Shown one piece after another: positions 24,279-33,088 of a DNA stretch of 64,000 bases. Location: positions 1 to 64,000 of the forward strand of contig CALXQK010000020.1 of NCBI GenBank assembly GCA_944390745.1, written 5' to 3'. The first letter of the stretch is position 1. Every line of letters begins with the position of its first letter. The notes beneath the pieces are model-generated. The model searched no databases and was not told the DNA's origin. It worked only from the letters and a program-made list of their open reading frames with translations. Position numbers and translations under genes: made by a program. Origin of the DNA: an uncultured Duodenibacillus sp. GTDB taxonomy: Bacteria > Pseudomonadota > Gammaproteobacteria > Burkholderiales > Burkholderiaceae_F.

Positions 24279-25049
24279 ATGACGCAGCTCACTGGAACCG
24301 TGATCGAAGGGTTTGACGCCCATACTCCCGAGTCGCTTCAGGCAAGCTTTGACGAGGCGCTCGTCGTGCTTGCCATGGGCGGACGGATCTTCAAGGGCCG
24401 CATGAGGGAGCTTCCTGAAATCGTGCCCGCCCGGCCCGTGGTGCTCATGGCCCATGGAAGCTCGGGCATCAATGCGGCCGTCGAGGCTCTGGGCGAGCAT
24501 CTGGCGCGCCGCGGCTGGGCGCTCGTTGCGCCCGACTCCATGGCCGCTGCGGGGCGGCTTGCCTACACCTCGCCCGTGGACGCCGGGGTCTACGAAAGGA
24601 TTCACGCCATGCGCCTGGCCGAGCTGCAGTACGCCGCGCAAAGGCTTCCCGCGTGCACGTTTTTCAACGGCTTTTACGTCGTGGCGGGCACAAGCGAGGG
24701 GGGCGTGGCCGCCGCGCGCTTTGACTCGGCCGCAGCGCCCATGGCCGAGGCCGCGCGCATGATCTTTTCGTGGAGCTGCGAGGACAACTACTTTGTGAAG
24801 GCGCACGCAACGAACATTCCGCCCGAGCGGCCGGTCTTGAACATCATGAGCGCCGACGACAAGTACTTCGGCCGCTCCTCGCCCTACCTGGGAAATCCGC
24901 ACGCAGAGGGCCATGCCGCGCGTGCGCTTGCGGCCTCAAGGGACGCCTCGGTGGTGCTGCTGCCGGGCGCGCCGCACACGCTTTTCAATGAGCCCGCCGC
25001 GCAAAGCCTCATCGACGCCTTCCTCGAGCGCGTGCTGGCAGCGGCCTGA
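24279..25049 (+). CDS. Alpha/beta hydrolase, dienelactone hydrolase-like
   Basis: 256 residues, cytoplasmic. The nucleophile elbow is GTSEGG (Ser), the oxyanion segment is LMAHGSSGIN, and probable acid and base residues are in MSADD and GAPHT. The substrate is unknown. It lies 14 bases downstream of dcuC with GGAGAGT before its ATG, so the two are co-expressed, and it may act on an imported acid or ester. A terminator follows at 25077-25131. Confidence 0.7.
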   Translation: MTQLTGTVIEGFDAHTPESLQASFDEALVVLAMGGRIFKGRMRELPEIVPARPVVLMAHGSSGINAAVEALGEHLARRGWALVAPDSMAAAGRLAYTSPVDAGVYERIHAMRLAELQYAAQRLPACTFFNGFYVVAGTSEGGVAAARFDSAAAPMAEAARMIFSWSCEDNYFVKAHATNIPPERPVLNIMSADDKYFGRSSPYLGNPHAEGHAARALAASRDASVVLLPGAPHTLFNEPAAQSLIDAFLERVLAAA

Positions 25050-25076
25050 GAAAGGGGAGGGGCGAATCCCTTGATG

Positions 25077-25131
25077 GGCGCCTGTCGCCTGCGGCGGTTT
25101 TGACGACCCTCGCGGCGGCGGCGCCTTTTTT
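25077..25131 (+). terminator. Terminator after the dcuC-hydrolase operon
   Basis: GGCGCC (25077-25082) pairs with GGCGCC (25120-25125), with further GC pairs inside, followed by T6. The convergent rsmE stop is only 16 bases away. Confidence 0.55.
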
Positions 25132-25146
25132 CGTGCCCGGGGCCTC

Positions 25147-25872
25147 TTATGAAAAGCGGTAGTCGCCTGCGACGGCGTTGATGACGGCCGCGGCGACGAT
25201 GCCTGCGGTTTCGGTGCGCAGCACCCGGGGGCCGAGAAGCGCGCACTGCCAGCCCGCCTTGCGGGCTGCCTCGATTTCGGTCGCGTCAAAGCCCCCCTCG
25301 GGGCCCACGGCCAGAAGAAAGGAGCGCGCGCCGGAAAGCGCTGCAGCGGCCCTGGCTGCAGGCGCAAGAAGAATGCGCGCGTCGGCCGAAAGCTCAAGCG
25401 CCTCTTCAAAGGGCATGAACGCAACCTCGGGCACGCGCGTGCGGCCGGACTGCGCGCAGGCCGAGATGACGACGCTTTTAAAGTGCGCAAGCCGCTTTTG
25501 CAGCCGCTCGCCCGACAGGCGCGTCATCGAGCGCAGGGCGGGAACGACGACGATGCGTGAGACGCCCGTCTCCACGGCCTTCTCCACGATCCAGTCCATC
25601 TTCTCGGGGCTCACGAGCGCCTGCACGAGCGTGATCTGCGCGGGGCTTTCGACCTCGGGCTGCGAGACCTCTTCAACATCTACCCAGGCCTCGGGCCCTT
25701 CAAAGAAGATGGGGCCCGAGCATTCATTTCCCCGGCCGTCAAAAAGGCGCGCGATGTCGCCGGCGCGCATGCGCAGCACGCGGCCGGCGTGGTGGCGGGC
25801 TTCTTCAGGAAGAACGGTTTTGCGGCCGACGACAAAGTCGGCCTCGGGGCAGTAGAAGCGGGGAGAGGCCAT
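25147..25872 (-). CDS. rsmE: 16S rRNA (uracil-1498-N3)-methyltransferase
   Basis: 241 residues, the usual RsmE length. It has an N-terminal PUA-like domain (RFYCPEADF, HHAGRVLRMRAGD) and a C-terminal SPOUT knot with LAVGPEGGF and LGPRVLRTETA, the SAM-binding signature. It methylates N3 of U1498 in 16S rRNA. The start at 25872 (MASPRFYCP) matches family N-termini; the upstream open frame is non-homologous. Confidence 0.93.
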   Translation of the reverse strand: MASPRFYCPEADFVVGRKTVLPEEARHHAGRVLRMRAGDIARLFDGRGNECSGPIFFEGPEAWVDVEEVSQPEVESPAQITLVQALVSPEKMDWIVEKAVETGVSRIVVVPALRSMTRLSGERLQKRLAHFKSVVISACAQSGRTRVPEVAFMPFEEALELSADARILLAPAARAAAALSGARSFLLAVGPEGGFDATEIEAARKAGWQCALLGPRVLRTETAGIVAAAVINAVAGDYRFS

Positions 25873-26026
25873 GGATTGAACGCTAAGCGAAAAAAAGGGA
25901 AGGCAAGGGAGGAGGTTCGGATTGCTGCGGCGCCCTGGCGGGGAGCCTTCGGCATTTTCACCGATCATGCGCTTTCGAGGCAAGCGCCTGCGGCTGACCA
26001 GCGCGTCCATGCCGCGGCTGTCCTGG

Positions 26027-26734
26027 TCAGCCGGAGGCGACGGCGCTTTCGCCGTCGACAAAGTAGTTTGCGGGGTTGTGGATGTCGACGTAGACGAAGA
26101 CCCTGCGGCTGCGGTCGATTTCGTCGGGACGCCGCCAGAGCGAGCCGCTTCGAAAGGTCCGGGTGCGGCCGCGGGCGTCGACGGTCTCGCACGTGATGAT
26201 GAGGGGATGCCGGCCGTCCATGAGCTTTCCTTCATCGACCTCGACACTGACGATCCGGGCCTCAAGGCGCTGTCCCTGGGCAAGCAGCCGCTCGACGCGC
26301 CGGCGGCTGCGTCCGCGCACGACGATGACGAGGGTGCCGAAGAAAAGATAGACCGCGCTCATGCTGAGAAGGCCGAAGGGCAGGAGGCCCTCGTGGCTCA
26401 GAATGCGCACGTCGGAGGGATCGGCCGGGTCAAAGTGAACGGTCAGGCGCATCCCGGCAGCCATGTCGCCTGAGACCGAGTGCAGCTCGCCCGTGCGCGC
26501 CGCGCCGTTGACGACGTAGGAGATGACGGGCGTGCCGAGCGAGTCTTCGGACTTGTCCCGGATGGCGAGGATCACGGCCGGGGAGGGCTGGGCGACGGAC
26601 CTGAAGCGGTGCGACTCAGCCGCCGCCCGGATGCCGAGGACAAGGCAGATGAGGCCCGCAAGGACAAAGAGCCAGCCGAAGAGAAGCACGAAGCGGTTTT
26701 CATGGCGCGAGCCCCGGGCTTTTTGCTGCAGCAT
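26027..26734 (-). CDS. DUF3592 domain membrane protein
   Basis: 235 residues. Two membrane segments (FVLLFGWLFVLAGLICLVLG near the N-terminus and LLSMSAVYLFFGTLVIVV in the middle) frame a domain with SYVVNGAARTGE and FDPADPSDVRI, typical of DUF3592. A second similar soluble domain follows (VFVYVDIHNPANYFVDGES). The function is unknown. The start at 26734 precedes the first membrane segment. It stands alone on the minus strand. Confidence 0.65.
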   Translation of the reverse strand: MLQQKARGSRHENRFVLLFGWLFVLAGLICLVLGIRAAAESHRFRSVAQPSPAVILAIRDKSEDSLGTPVISYVVNGAARTGELHSVSGDMAAGMRLTVHFDPADPSDVRILSHEGLLPFGLLSMSAVYLFFGTLVIVVRGRSRRRVERLLAQGQRLEARIVSVEVDEGKLMDGRHPLIITCETVDARGRTRTFRSGSLWRRPDEIDRSRRVFVYVDIHNPANYFVDGESAVASG

Positions 26735-27094
26735 GGGCGGATTCCAGACAAGGAGGGACGCCGGCGCTTTTTTGGGCGCAGGCGCGCGAAGGTTTGCAAG
26801 GCGCTTTGGGAGCCTGGGCACAGCCTACCCGAGAAAAATGACGAAAAAAAAACGAGCCCGGGGTGCGGCCGCGGGATTTTGTTTTGCAAGGGGGCTGCGC
26901 CCCGGGGCGGAAGGGGGCTTTTGTCCCGCGTCCTGCCGGCATTGGCCGCTGATGCCTTTTGCTAAAATTGCCCGCGACAGCACCTCGGAACTACGAGAAA
27001 TCAACTAGGCGGTCCGGGCGATCAGCCCGGGGCCGCAGCAGCCGCTTGCGTGAATTCCCCTCACCCCCTTACCTCATCCCGATTCGTGACGAAC
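26735..27094. other. Divergent intergenic region before tkt
   Basis: No gene. It contains an A9 run (26843-26851) and a TAAAAT box at 26963-26968, a possible -10 of the tkt-gap-pgk operon; a TTGGCC 15 bases upstream is a poor -35. The tkt ATG at 27095 has no strong ribosome site. Confidence 0.35.
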
Positions 27095-29110
27095 ATGTCT
27101 ACTTCAGTCTCCCCCAAGACGATGGCCGCAGCCGTGCGGGCGCTCTCGATGGACGCCGTGCAGAAGGCGAAGTCCGGCCACCCCGGCATGCCCATGGGCA
27201 TGGCCGACATTGCGGTGGCCCTCTTTACTCGGCATCTGCGCCACAACCCGCTTGACCCTAAGTGGCTCGGACGCGACCGGTTCATTCTCTCCAACGGGCA
27301 CGGCTCGATGCTGCAGTACGCGATGCTGCACCTCACGGGCTATGCGCTCACGATGGAGGACATCAAGAACTTCCGTCAGTTCGAAAGCAAGACGCCGGGG
27401 CATCCCGAAGTGGGCGTCACGCCCGGGGTGGAGACCTCCACGGGCCCGCTCGGACAGGGCATCGCCAATGCCGTGGGCATGGCGCTTGCCGAAAAGATGC
27501 TCGCGGCTGAATTCAACCGCGAGGGCTTTGAGGTCATCAACAACCGCACCTACGTCTTTTTAGGCGACGGCTGCATGATGGAGGGCATCAGCCACGAGGT
27601 CTGCTCGCTTGCGGGCGTCTGGGGCCTGAACAAGCTCATCGCTCTTTACGACGACAACGGCATCAGCATCGACGGCGACATCAGGGGGTGGTACCGCGAC
27701 GACACGCGCGGACGCTTTGAGGCCTACGGCTGGCACGTCGTGGGCCCCGTCGACGGCCACGACATCGACGCGGTCGACGCGGCCATTGCCGAGGCCAAGG
27801 CCCAGACCGAAAAGCCCACGCTCATCATCTGCCGCACCGTGATCGGCCAGGGCAGTCCCAACCGCGCGGGCACCTCCAAGGCCCATGGCGAGGCCCTGGG
27901 CGAAGAGGAGATTGCGCTCACCCGCAAGAACATCGGCTGGGACTATCCGCCCTTTGAGATCCCCGCGGAGATCTACGCCGCCATGGACGCGCGTCCCGCG
28001 GGCGAGGCCATGGAGGGCGAGTACAAGGAAATGTTTGCGGCCTATGAGAAGACCTATCCGGAACTGGCCGCCGAACTCAGGCGCCGCCTCGCGGGCGATC
28101 TGCCCGAGAGCTTCAACACGGCCGTGATGGAGGGGCTGTGCGAGGCGCAGGCCGAGCACGCCCAGATCGCCACCCGCAAGGCGAGCCAGCGCGCCCTGGA
28201 CGCCATTGCGCCCGTGCTGCCCGAGCTTCTGGGCGGCTCGGCTGACCTTACGGGATCGAACCTCACCAACTGGAAGGGCGTCGAGCGGCTCACGCGCGAA
28301 AACATGCGCGGCCGCTACATCAGCTACGGCGTGCGCGAGTTCGGCATGTCGGCCATTCAAAACGGCATTGCGCTCTACGGCGGCTTCATTCCCTTTAGCG
28401 GGACGTTCCTGACGTTCTCGGACTATGCGCGCAACGCCGTGCGCATGGCCGCCCTGATGGGCATCCGCTCGATCTTCGTCTACACCCACGACTCGATCGG
28501 CGTGGGCGAGGACGGCCCGACGCACCAGCCCATTGAGCACGTCGCAAGCCTGCGGCTCATCCCCAACCTCGACGTCTGGCGTCCGGCCGATCCGATCGAG
28601 TCGATCGTCGCCTGGGCGGCTGCCGTCGAGCGCAGAAACGGCCCGAGCGCGCTGGTGTTCTCGCGCCAGAACGTGGCCTTCGTCGACCGCGACGAGGTCG
28701 ATGCCGACGCCATTGCCCGCGGCGGCTACATTGCCGCCGAGGCGCCGGCCGGAGAGGGGAAGGCGCAGGCGATCATCATCGCCACGGGCTCGGAAGTCGA
28801 CCTTGCGATGCAGGCCAGAAAGACGCTCACGGCCCTGAACGTGCAGGTGCGCGTGGTGTCCATGCCCTCGGCCGACGTCTTTGACCGCCAGGACAAGGCC
28901 TGGCGCGAGCACGTGCTCACCCCGGGCGTGCCGATTCTTGCCGTTGAGGCCGGCTGCACGGGGCTGTGGCACAAGTACTTCACGACCCGCTCGGACGTGA
29001 TGGGCATCGACGTGTTCGGCGCCTCGGCCCCGGCCTCCGTTCTCTGGAAGCACTTCGGCTTTACGGTGGAGCGCGCCGTTGAAAAGGTGCAGGCGCTGCT
29101 TGCCGACTGA
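27095..29110 (+). CDS. tkt: Transketolase
   Basis: 671 residues, full length. It has the ThDP-binding region [12 protein letters not shown]...DDNGISIDG and the donor-site [11 protein letters not shown]. The pyrimidine-binding domain has SYGVREFGM (catalytic Glu), [15 protein letters not shown] and VFSRQN, and a C-terminal transketolase domain follows. It interconverts pentose and hexose/triose phosphates in the cytoplasm. The start at 27095 ([17 protein letters not shown]) fits family N-termini. It is first in tkt-gap-pgk, a common Burkholderiales cluster. Confidence 0.95.
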   Translation: MSTSVSPKTMAAAVRALSMDAVQKAKSGHPGMPMGMADIAVALFTRHLRHNPLDPKWLGRDRFILSNGHGSMLQYAMLHLTGYALTMEDIKNFRQFESKTPGHPEVGVTPGVETSTGPLGQGIANAVGMALAEKMLAAEFNREGFEVINNRTYVFLGDGCMMEGISHEVCSLAGVWGLNKLIALYDDNGISIDGDIRGWYRDDTRGRFEAYGWHVVGPVDGHDIDAVDAAIAEAKAQTEKPTLIICRTVIGQGSPNRAGTSKAHGEALGEEEIALTRKNIGWDYPPFEIPAEIYAAMDARPAGEAMEGEYKEMFAAYEKTYPELAAELRRRLAGDLPESFNTAVMEGLCEAQAEHAQIATRKASQRALDAIAPVLPELLGGSADLTGSNLTNWKGVERLTRENMRGRYISYGVREFGMSAIQNGIALYGGFIPFSGTFLTFSDYARNAVRMAALMGIRSIFVYTHDSIGVGEDGPTHQPIEHVASLRLIPNLDVWRPADPIESIVAWAAAVERRNGPSALVFSRQNVAFVDRDEVDADAIARGGYIAAEAPAGEGKAQAIIIATGSEVDLAMQARKTLTALNVQVRVVSMPSADVFDRQDKAWREHVLTPGVPILAVEAGCTGLWHKYFTTRSDVMGIDVFGASAPASVLWKHFGFTVERAVEKVQALLAD

Positions 29111-29145
29111 TTAACCAAAAATTCATCATCCCTAGGAGATATTTG

Positions 29146-30162
29146 ATGACGATTCGCGTTGCTATTAACGGTTTTGGACGCATCGGCCGCAACGTCCTGC
29201 GCGCCCATTACGAGGACGGCAAGAAGCACGACCTGGAGATCGTGGCCGTCAACACGCTGGGCTCGGAGGAGGTCAACGCGCACCTGCTTCGCTACGACAC
29301 GGTGCACGGGCGCTTCAATGCCGACGTGGCCACCGAAAACGGCGAATGGCTCATCGTCAACGGCGACCGGATGCGCATGTTCTCGACCCGCGATCCGCAC
29401 GAGATTCCGTGGGGCGAGCTCGGCGTGGACGTCGTGCTTGAGTGCACGGGCGCCTTCACGAGCAAGGAGAAGGCCCAGGTGCACCTCGAGCAGGGCGCCA
29501 GGAAGGTGCTCATCTCGGCCCCGGGCAAGAATGCCGACGCGACCGTGGTCTACGGCGTCAACGACGACGTGCTCACCAAGGACATGACGGTGGTCTCGAA
29601 CGCCTCGTGCACGACGAACTGCCTGGCGCCGATCGCCGCGCCCCTGCATGCGGCGCTCGGCATCGAGCGCGGCCTGATGACGACGGTGCACTCCTACACG
29701 AACGATCAGGTGCTCACCGACGTCTATCACAAGGACATGCGCCGCGCGCGCAGCGCCACGCACTCGATGATCCCCACCAAGACGGGCGCGGCCGCCGCGG
29801 TCGGTCTGGTGCTGCCCGAGCTCAACGGGCGCCTTGACGGCTTTGCCGTGCGCGTGCCCACGATCAACGTGAGCTTTGTGGACCTCACCTTCATCGCCGG
29901 GCGCGACACCACGGTCGAGGAGGTCAACGCCATCATGAAGGAGGCGAGCGCCTCGCCGCGCTACAAGGGCGTTCTCGGCTACAACGACCTGCCCCTGGTG
30001 TCGATCGACTTCAACCACGATCCGCACTCCTCGACCTTTGACGCGACGCTCACCAAGGTTTCCGGCGGCCGCCTCGTGAAGGTCACGAGCTGGTACGACA
30101 ACGAGTGGGGCTTCTCGCACCGCATGCTCGATACGGCCGTGGCGATGATGGCCGCCAGGTAG
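29146..30162 (+). CDS. gap: Glyceraldehyde-3-phosphate dehydrogenase with altered cofactor site
   Basis: 338 residues. It has the Rossmann motif NGFGRIGR, catalytic Cys155 in SNASCTTN, and [16 protein letters not shown] and WYDNEWGF as in phosphorylating GAPDH. The residue after the second beta strand, an Asp in NAD-specific enzymes (VAINDL), is Thr37 here (VAVNTL). That Asp grips the adenosine ribose of NAD, so NADP or dual use is possible. AGGAGA precedes the ATG at 29146. It follows tkt by 35 bases and precedes pgk by 188. Confidence 0.93.
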   Translation: MTIRVAINGFGRIGRNVLRAHYEDGKKHDLEIVAVNTLGSEEVNAHLLRYDTVHGRFNADVATENGEWLIVNGDRMRMFSTRDPHEIPWGELGVDVVLECTGAFTSKEKAQVHLEQGARKVLISAPGKNADATVVYGVNDDVLTKDMTVVSNASCTTNCLAPIAAPLHAALGIERGLMTTVHSYTNDQVLTDVYHKDMRRARSATHSMIPTKTGAAAAVGLVLPELNGRLDGFAVRVPTINVSFVDLTFIAGRDTTVEEVNAIMKEASASPRYKGVLGYNDLPLVSIDFNHDPHSSTFDATLTKVSGGRLVKVTSWYDNEWGFSHRMLDTAVAMMAAR

Positions 30163-30186
30163 TTTTCTTCGCATCAGCACGCCCAG

Positions 30187-30221
30187 AGGGGCGCGCCTCG
30201 AAGGTTCTCGAGGCGGCCCCT
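30187..30221 (+). other. Strong stem-loop between gap and pgk
   Basis: AGGGGC-g-CGCCTCGA (30187-30101 offset to 30201) pairs with TCGAGGCG-GCCCCT (30208-30221), fourteen pairs with one bulged base. No T-run follows directly. Position suggests partial termination or mRNA processing that sets the gap:pgk ratio. Confidence 0.5.
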
Positions 30222-30350
30222 GACGTTGTTTCCTGATGCTTTTTCTATGCAGCTTTGCGCCGCACCCTGCGTACGGCGCCCCCGCGGCCGCGGCGCGCTG
30301 GCCTGGCCGGCAGCCCGTGCGGGGTCACATGAATAGGGAGCAGTTCTCTC

Positions 30351-31565
30351 ATGCACGTTCTTACGCTTGAAGCCCTTGCCGGGCGGGGCGCCCTTGCCGG
30401 CAAGCGCGTTCTCATCCGTTCGGATCTCAACGTCCCGCGCGACGCAGAAGGGCGCATCACCAACGAGGCGCGCCTGATTGCGAGCGTTCCGGCCATTCGT
30501 CTGGCGCTTGACGCGGGCGCGGCCGTGATGATCATGAGCCACCTCGGCCGCCCGGTCGAGGGCGAGGTGCGGCCCGAGGACAGCCTGGGCGAGGTGGCCG
30601 TGCGCATGAGCGAACTCGTGGGCGTGCCCATCGGGCTGTCGCGCAGCTACCTCACCGAGGGCGTGAGCATCAAGCCCGGGCAGGCGATCATGCTCGAGAA
30701 CTGCCGCTGCAACAAGGGCGAAAAGAAGAACGACCCCGAGCTTGCCAAAAAGTACGCGGCCCTTTGCGACGTCTACGTCAACGATGCCTTCGGCACGGCG
30801 CACCGCGCGCAGGCCTCCACCGAGGGCGTGGCGCACTTTGCTCCCGTGGTCTGCGCCGGCCCCCTGATGGCCGCCGAGATTGACGCGCTCACCAAGGCCG
30901 TGGCCGAGGCGCGCCATCCGCTTGTTGCGATCGTGGCGGGCTCGAAGGTCTCCACTAAGCTCACCATTCTCAACAATCTCGCCCAGAAGGTCGACCAGCT
31001 CATCGTGGGCGGCGGCATCGCCAACACGTTCCTGCTCGCGGCGGGAAAGAAAATCGGCCGCTCGCTCGCCGAGCCCGAGCTCGTCGGCGAATGCGAGGGC
31101 GTGGTGAAGACCCTGCAGGAAAAGGGCGCAAGCCTGCCGCTGCCTGTGGACGTCGTGGCCGCCAAGGCCTTTGACGCCGAGGCCGAGCACCGCGTCTGCG
31201 CGGTCGACGAGGTGGCCGACGACGAGATGATTCTCGACGTGGGTCCCAGAACCGCCGAGATGCTCGCTGAGATCGTCGCCAAGGCGGGAACCATCGTCTG
31301 GAACGGCCCGGTGGGCGTCTTTGAGATGGCTCCCTACGCGCACGGCACCGAGCGGCTTGCCCAGGCCGTGGCCGAGGCGACCGACAAGGGCGCCTTCTCC
31401 ATTGCGGGCGGCGGCGACACGATCTCGGCCGTCAACACCTTCGGCATCAAGGATCGCGTGAGCTACATCTCCACCGGCGGCGGCGCCTTCCTTGAGTTTC
31501 TCGAGGGCAAGACGCTTCCGGCCATCGCCGTGCTCGAGGAGCGAAGCCGCGAGCCCCAGGCATAG
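30351..31565 (+). CDS. pgk: Phosphoglycerate kinase
   Basis: 404 residues. It has the signature [13 protein letters not shown], substrate-binding [17 protein letters not shown], the hinge VAGSKVSTK and nucleotide-binding [15 protein letters not shown]. It transfers phosphate between 1,3-bisphosphoglycerate and ADP. The segment [15 protein letters not shown] has Cys where Phe is usual after Arg, probably neutral. It is third in the operon and followed by a terminator. Confidence 0.95.
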   Translation: MHVLTLEALAGRGALAGKRVLIRSDLNVPRDAEGRITNEARLIASVPAIRLALDAGAAVMIMSHLGRPVEGEVRPEDSLGEVAVRMSELVGVPIGLSRSYLTEGVSIKPGQAIMLENCRCNKGEKKNDPELAKKYAALCDVYVNDAFGTAHRAQASTEGVAHFAPVVCAGPLMAAEIDALTKAVAEARHPLVAIVAGSKVSTKLTILNNLAQKVDQLIVGGGIANTFLLAAGKKIGRSLAEPELVGECEGVVKTLQEKGASLPLPVDVVAAKAFDAEAEHRVCAVDEVADDEMILDVGPRTAEMLAEIVAKAGTIVWNGPVGVFEMAPYAHGTERLAQAVAEATDKGAFSIAGGGDTISAVNTFGIKDRVSYISTGGGAFLEFLEGKTLPAIAVLEERSREPQA

Positions 31566-31624
31566 CCCTCCAGCGAAGGCTCCTTGCCCTGCGCCCTGCG
31601 AGCCGGGGCGCTTTCAAACGACAA

Positions 31625-31655
31625 CCGGCAGCCCAACGGGCTGCCGGCTTTGTCT
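31625..31655 (+). terminator. Terminator after pgk
   Basis: CCGGCAGCCC (31625-31634) pairs perfectly with GGGCTGCCGG (31638-31647) around AAC, followed by CTTTGTCTT. Confidence 0.85.
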
Positions 31656-31712
31656 TGGGGCGGCGCAGCGCCGCTCAATCGCAAGTCATGCGCACGGGGC
31701 GAGACGTTCGGA

Positions 31713-32012
31713 TCACTTGCCGGAGGTCTTTTCGGCGTCCCTTGAGGCGTCCTTTCCGGCGGTCTTTTCCGCGGACTTGTCTGCTGGCTTGTCGGAGGCT
31801 TTGTCAGAGGCCCTGGCGCTCTTTGCGCTCTTGCCGGAGGACTTGTCGTCGGAGAGCGCATCGCGCGTGGCGTGGCCGATCTCGCGGGTGACGTCGCGCG
31901 CGGCGTGCCCGATGCTGCGGCCGGCGTCCTTGACGGACTCCCAGACGCCGGCGTGGGCGCTGCCGGCGGCAACCGCAAGGCCGAGCAGCGCTGAAAGAAG
32001 AAGCTTTTTCAT
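31713..32012 (-). CDS. Small exported lysine/aspartate-rich protein
   Basis: 99 residues, family not recognised. A clean signal peptide (MKKLLLSALLGLAVAAGSAHA, cleaved before GVW) leads to an amphipathic region (SVKDAGRSIGHAARDVTREIGHATRDAL). The tail is a low-complexity highly charged stretch with repeated (A/S)-DK units. AAGG lies upstream of the ATG at 32012. The repeated IGHA-RD pattern recalls small periplasmic helical proteins with YtxH- or CsbD-like spacing, but I make no assignment. It lies downstream of the DedA gene on the same strand. Confidence 0.7.
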   Translation of the reverse strand: MKKLLLSALLGLAVAAGSAHAGVWESVKDAGRSIGHAARDVTREIGHATRDALSDDKSSGKSAKSARASDKASDKPADKSAEKTAGKDASRDAEKTSGK

Positions 32013-32079
32013 GGTTTGACCTTGAAAAAAAACTTGGCGTGTTTGGACAATGCAAAGGCGGGCGGGCCGGCCGCGGCAG

Positions 32080-32790
32080 CTAGCGATCCTTGTCGCCGGG
32101 GTTTTGCACGTACATGGCGTTCTGCACCCGGGCGCTCTTTTCACGGCGCAGCTTGTCGGCGAGCTGGTGCACGTACTTCCAGCCGAGCGCCACAACCACC
32201 GGACCCATGGCCGCGCAGACGACGCCGAGCAGCAGAATCATCGAGAGGTTGTCCTTGACGATCGGGATGTTGCCGAAGAGGTAGCCCACGCCGATGAGCG
32301 AGGTCGCCCACAGCAGCGCGCCCAGGCCGCTGTAGAGCTCAAAGCGCGCCATGCTCATGCGCGCGGCGCCCGCCACAAGCGGCGCAAAGGCGCGCACGAT
32401 CGGCACGAAGCGCGCTAGAACAATGGTCTTGCCGCCGTGCCTTTCATAAAAGATCTGGGTTTTCTGAAGCTTTTCAGCGTCAATCCATCGAATCGATCCG
32501 TCGTAGATCTTGCCGCCGAGCCATCGGCCGGTGTGAAAGCCCAGCGTGTTGCCCAGACACGCGCCGAGCGTGACGGCAAGAATCAGGCCCCAGGGACTCA
32601 TGGTGCCGGCCGCGGCAACGGTGCCCGCCACGAAAAGAAGCGAGTCGCCCGGCAGGAAGGCAAGCACCACGCAGCCGGTTTCACAAAAAAAGATGAGAAA
32701 CATCGCCGCGTACACCAGCCAGCCGTAGTCGGTGGCGAGCGTGATGAGAAAGCGGTCGGCCTGGGTAAACAGCTGAACGATCAGATCCAT
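32080..32790 (-). CDS. DedA-family inner-membrane protein
   Basis: 236 residues with five or six membrane segments. The DedA/SNARE-associated (PF09335) motifs are present: FCETGCVVLAFLPGDSLLF with acidic residues in the membrane, LGNTLGFHTGRWLGG, and FYERHGGKTIVLARFVPIVRAF with conserved Arg residues. Members act in lipid flipping and undecaprenyl-phosphate recycling. The start at 32790 (MDLIVQLFTQ) was chosen; a GTG 15 bases earlier is possible. Confidence 0.88.
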   Translation of the reverse strand: MDLIVQLFTQADRFLITLATDYGWLVYAAMFLIFFCETGCVVLAFLPGDSLLFVAGTVAAAGTMSPWGLILAVTLGACLGNTLGFHTGRWLGGKIYDGSIRWIDAEKLQKTQIFYERHGGKTIVLARFVPIVRAFAPLVAGAARMSMARFELYSGLGALLWATSLIGVGYLFGNIPIVKDNLSMILLLGVVCAAMGPVVVALGWKYVHQLADKLRREKSARVQNAMYVQNPGDKDR

Positions 32791-33088
32791 GGTTTTGACG
32801 ATGACAAGCTCTCGCCGCGGACAAGGAAGCCTCCGCGGGCAAACGACTGCCATACTTTAGCAGAACGCACACCGGCCGATACGCAAAAACCCTATCTTCC
32901 GGGTCCGGCGGACTGAAGGGGACTGCGGCAGCCCTCCGGCCGACAGCGCCGGGGCGCGCGCCTCACGCGCGCTCCTCGGATTCTGAGAGCGGCGCCCCCG
33001 CGGCTAAAATCTCCACAGTGTTGATTTTCCAGGGCTGCGCCCGCCGGCGTGCGGGCGCGCCTTCAGAGGCCTTTTCATTTTTCTTCTG

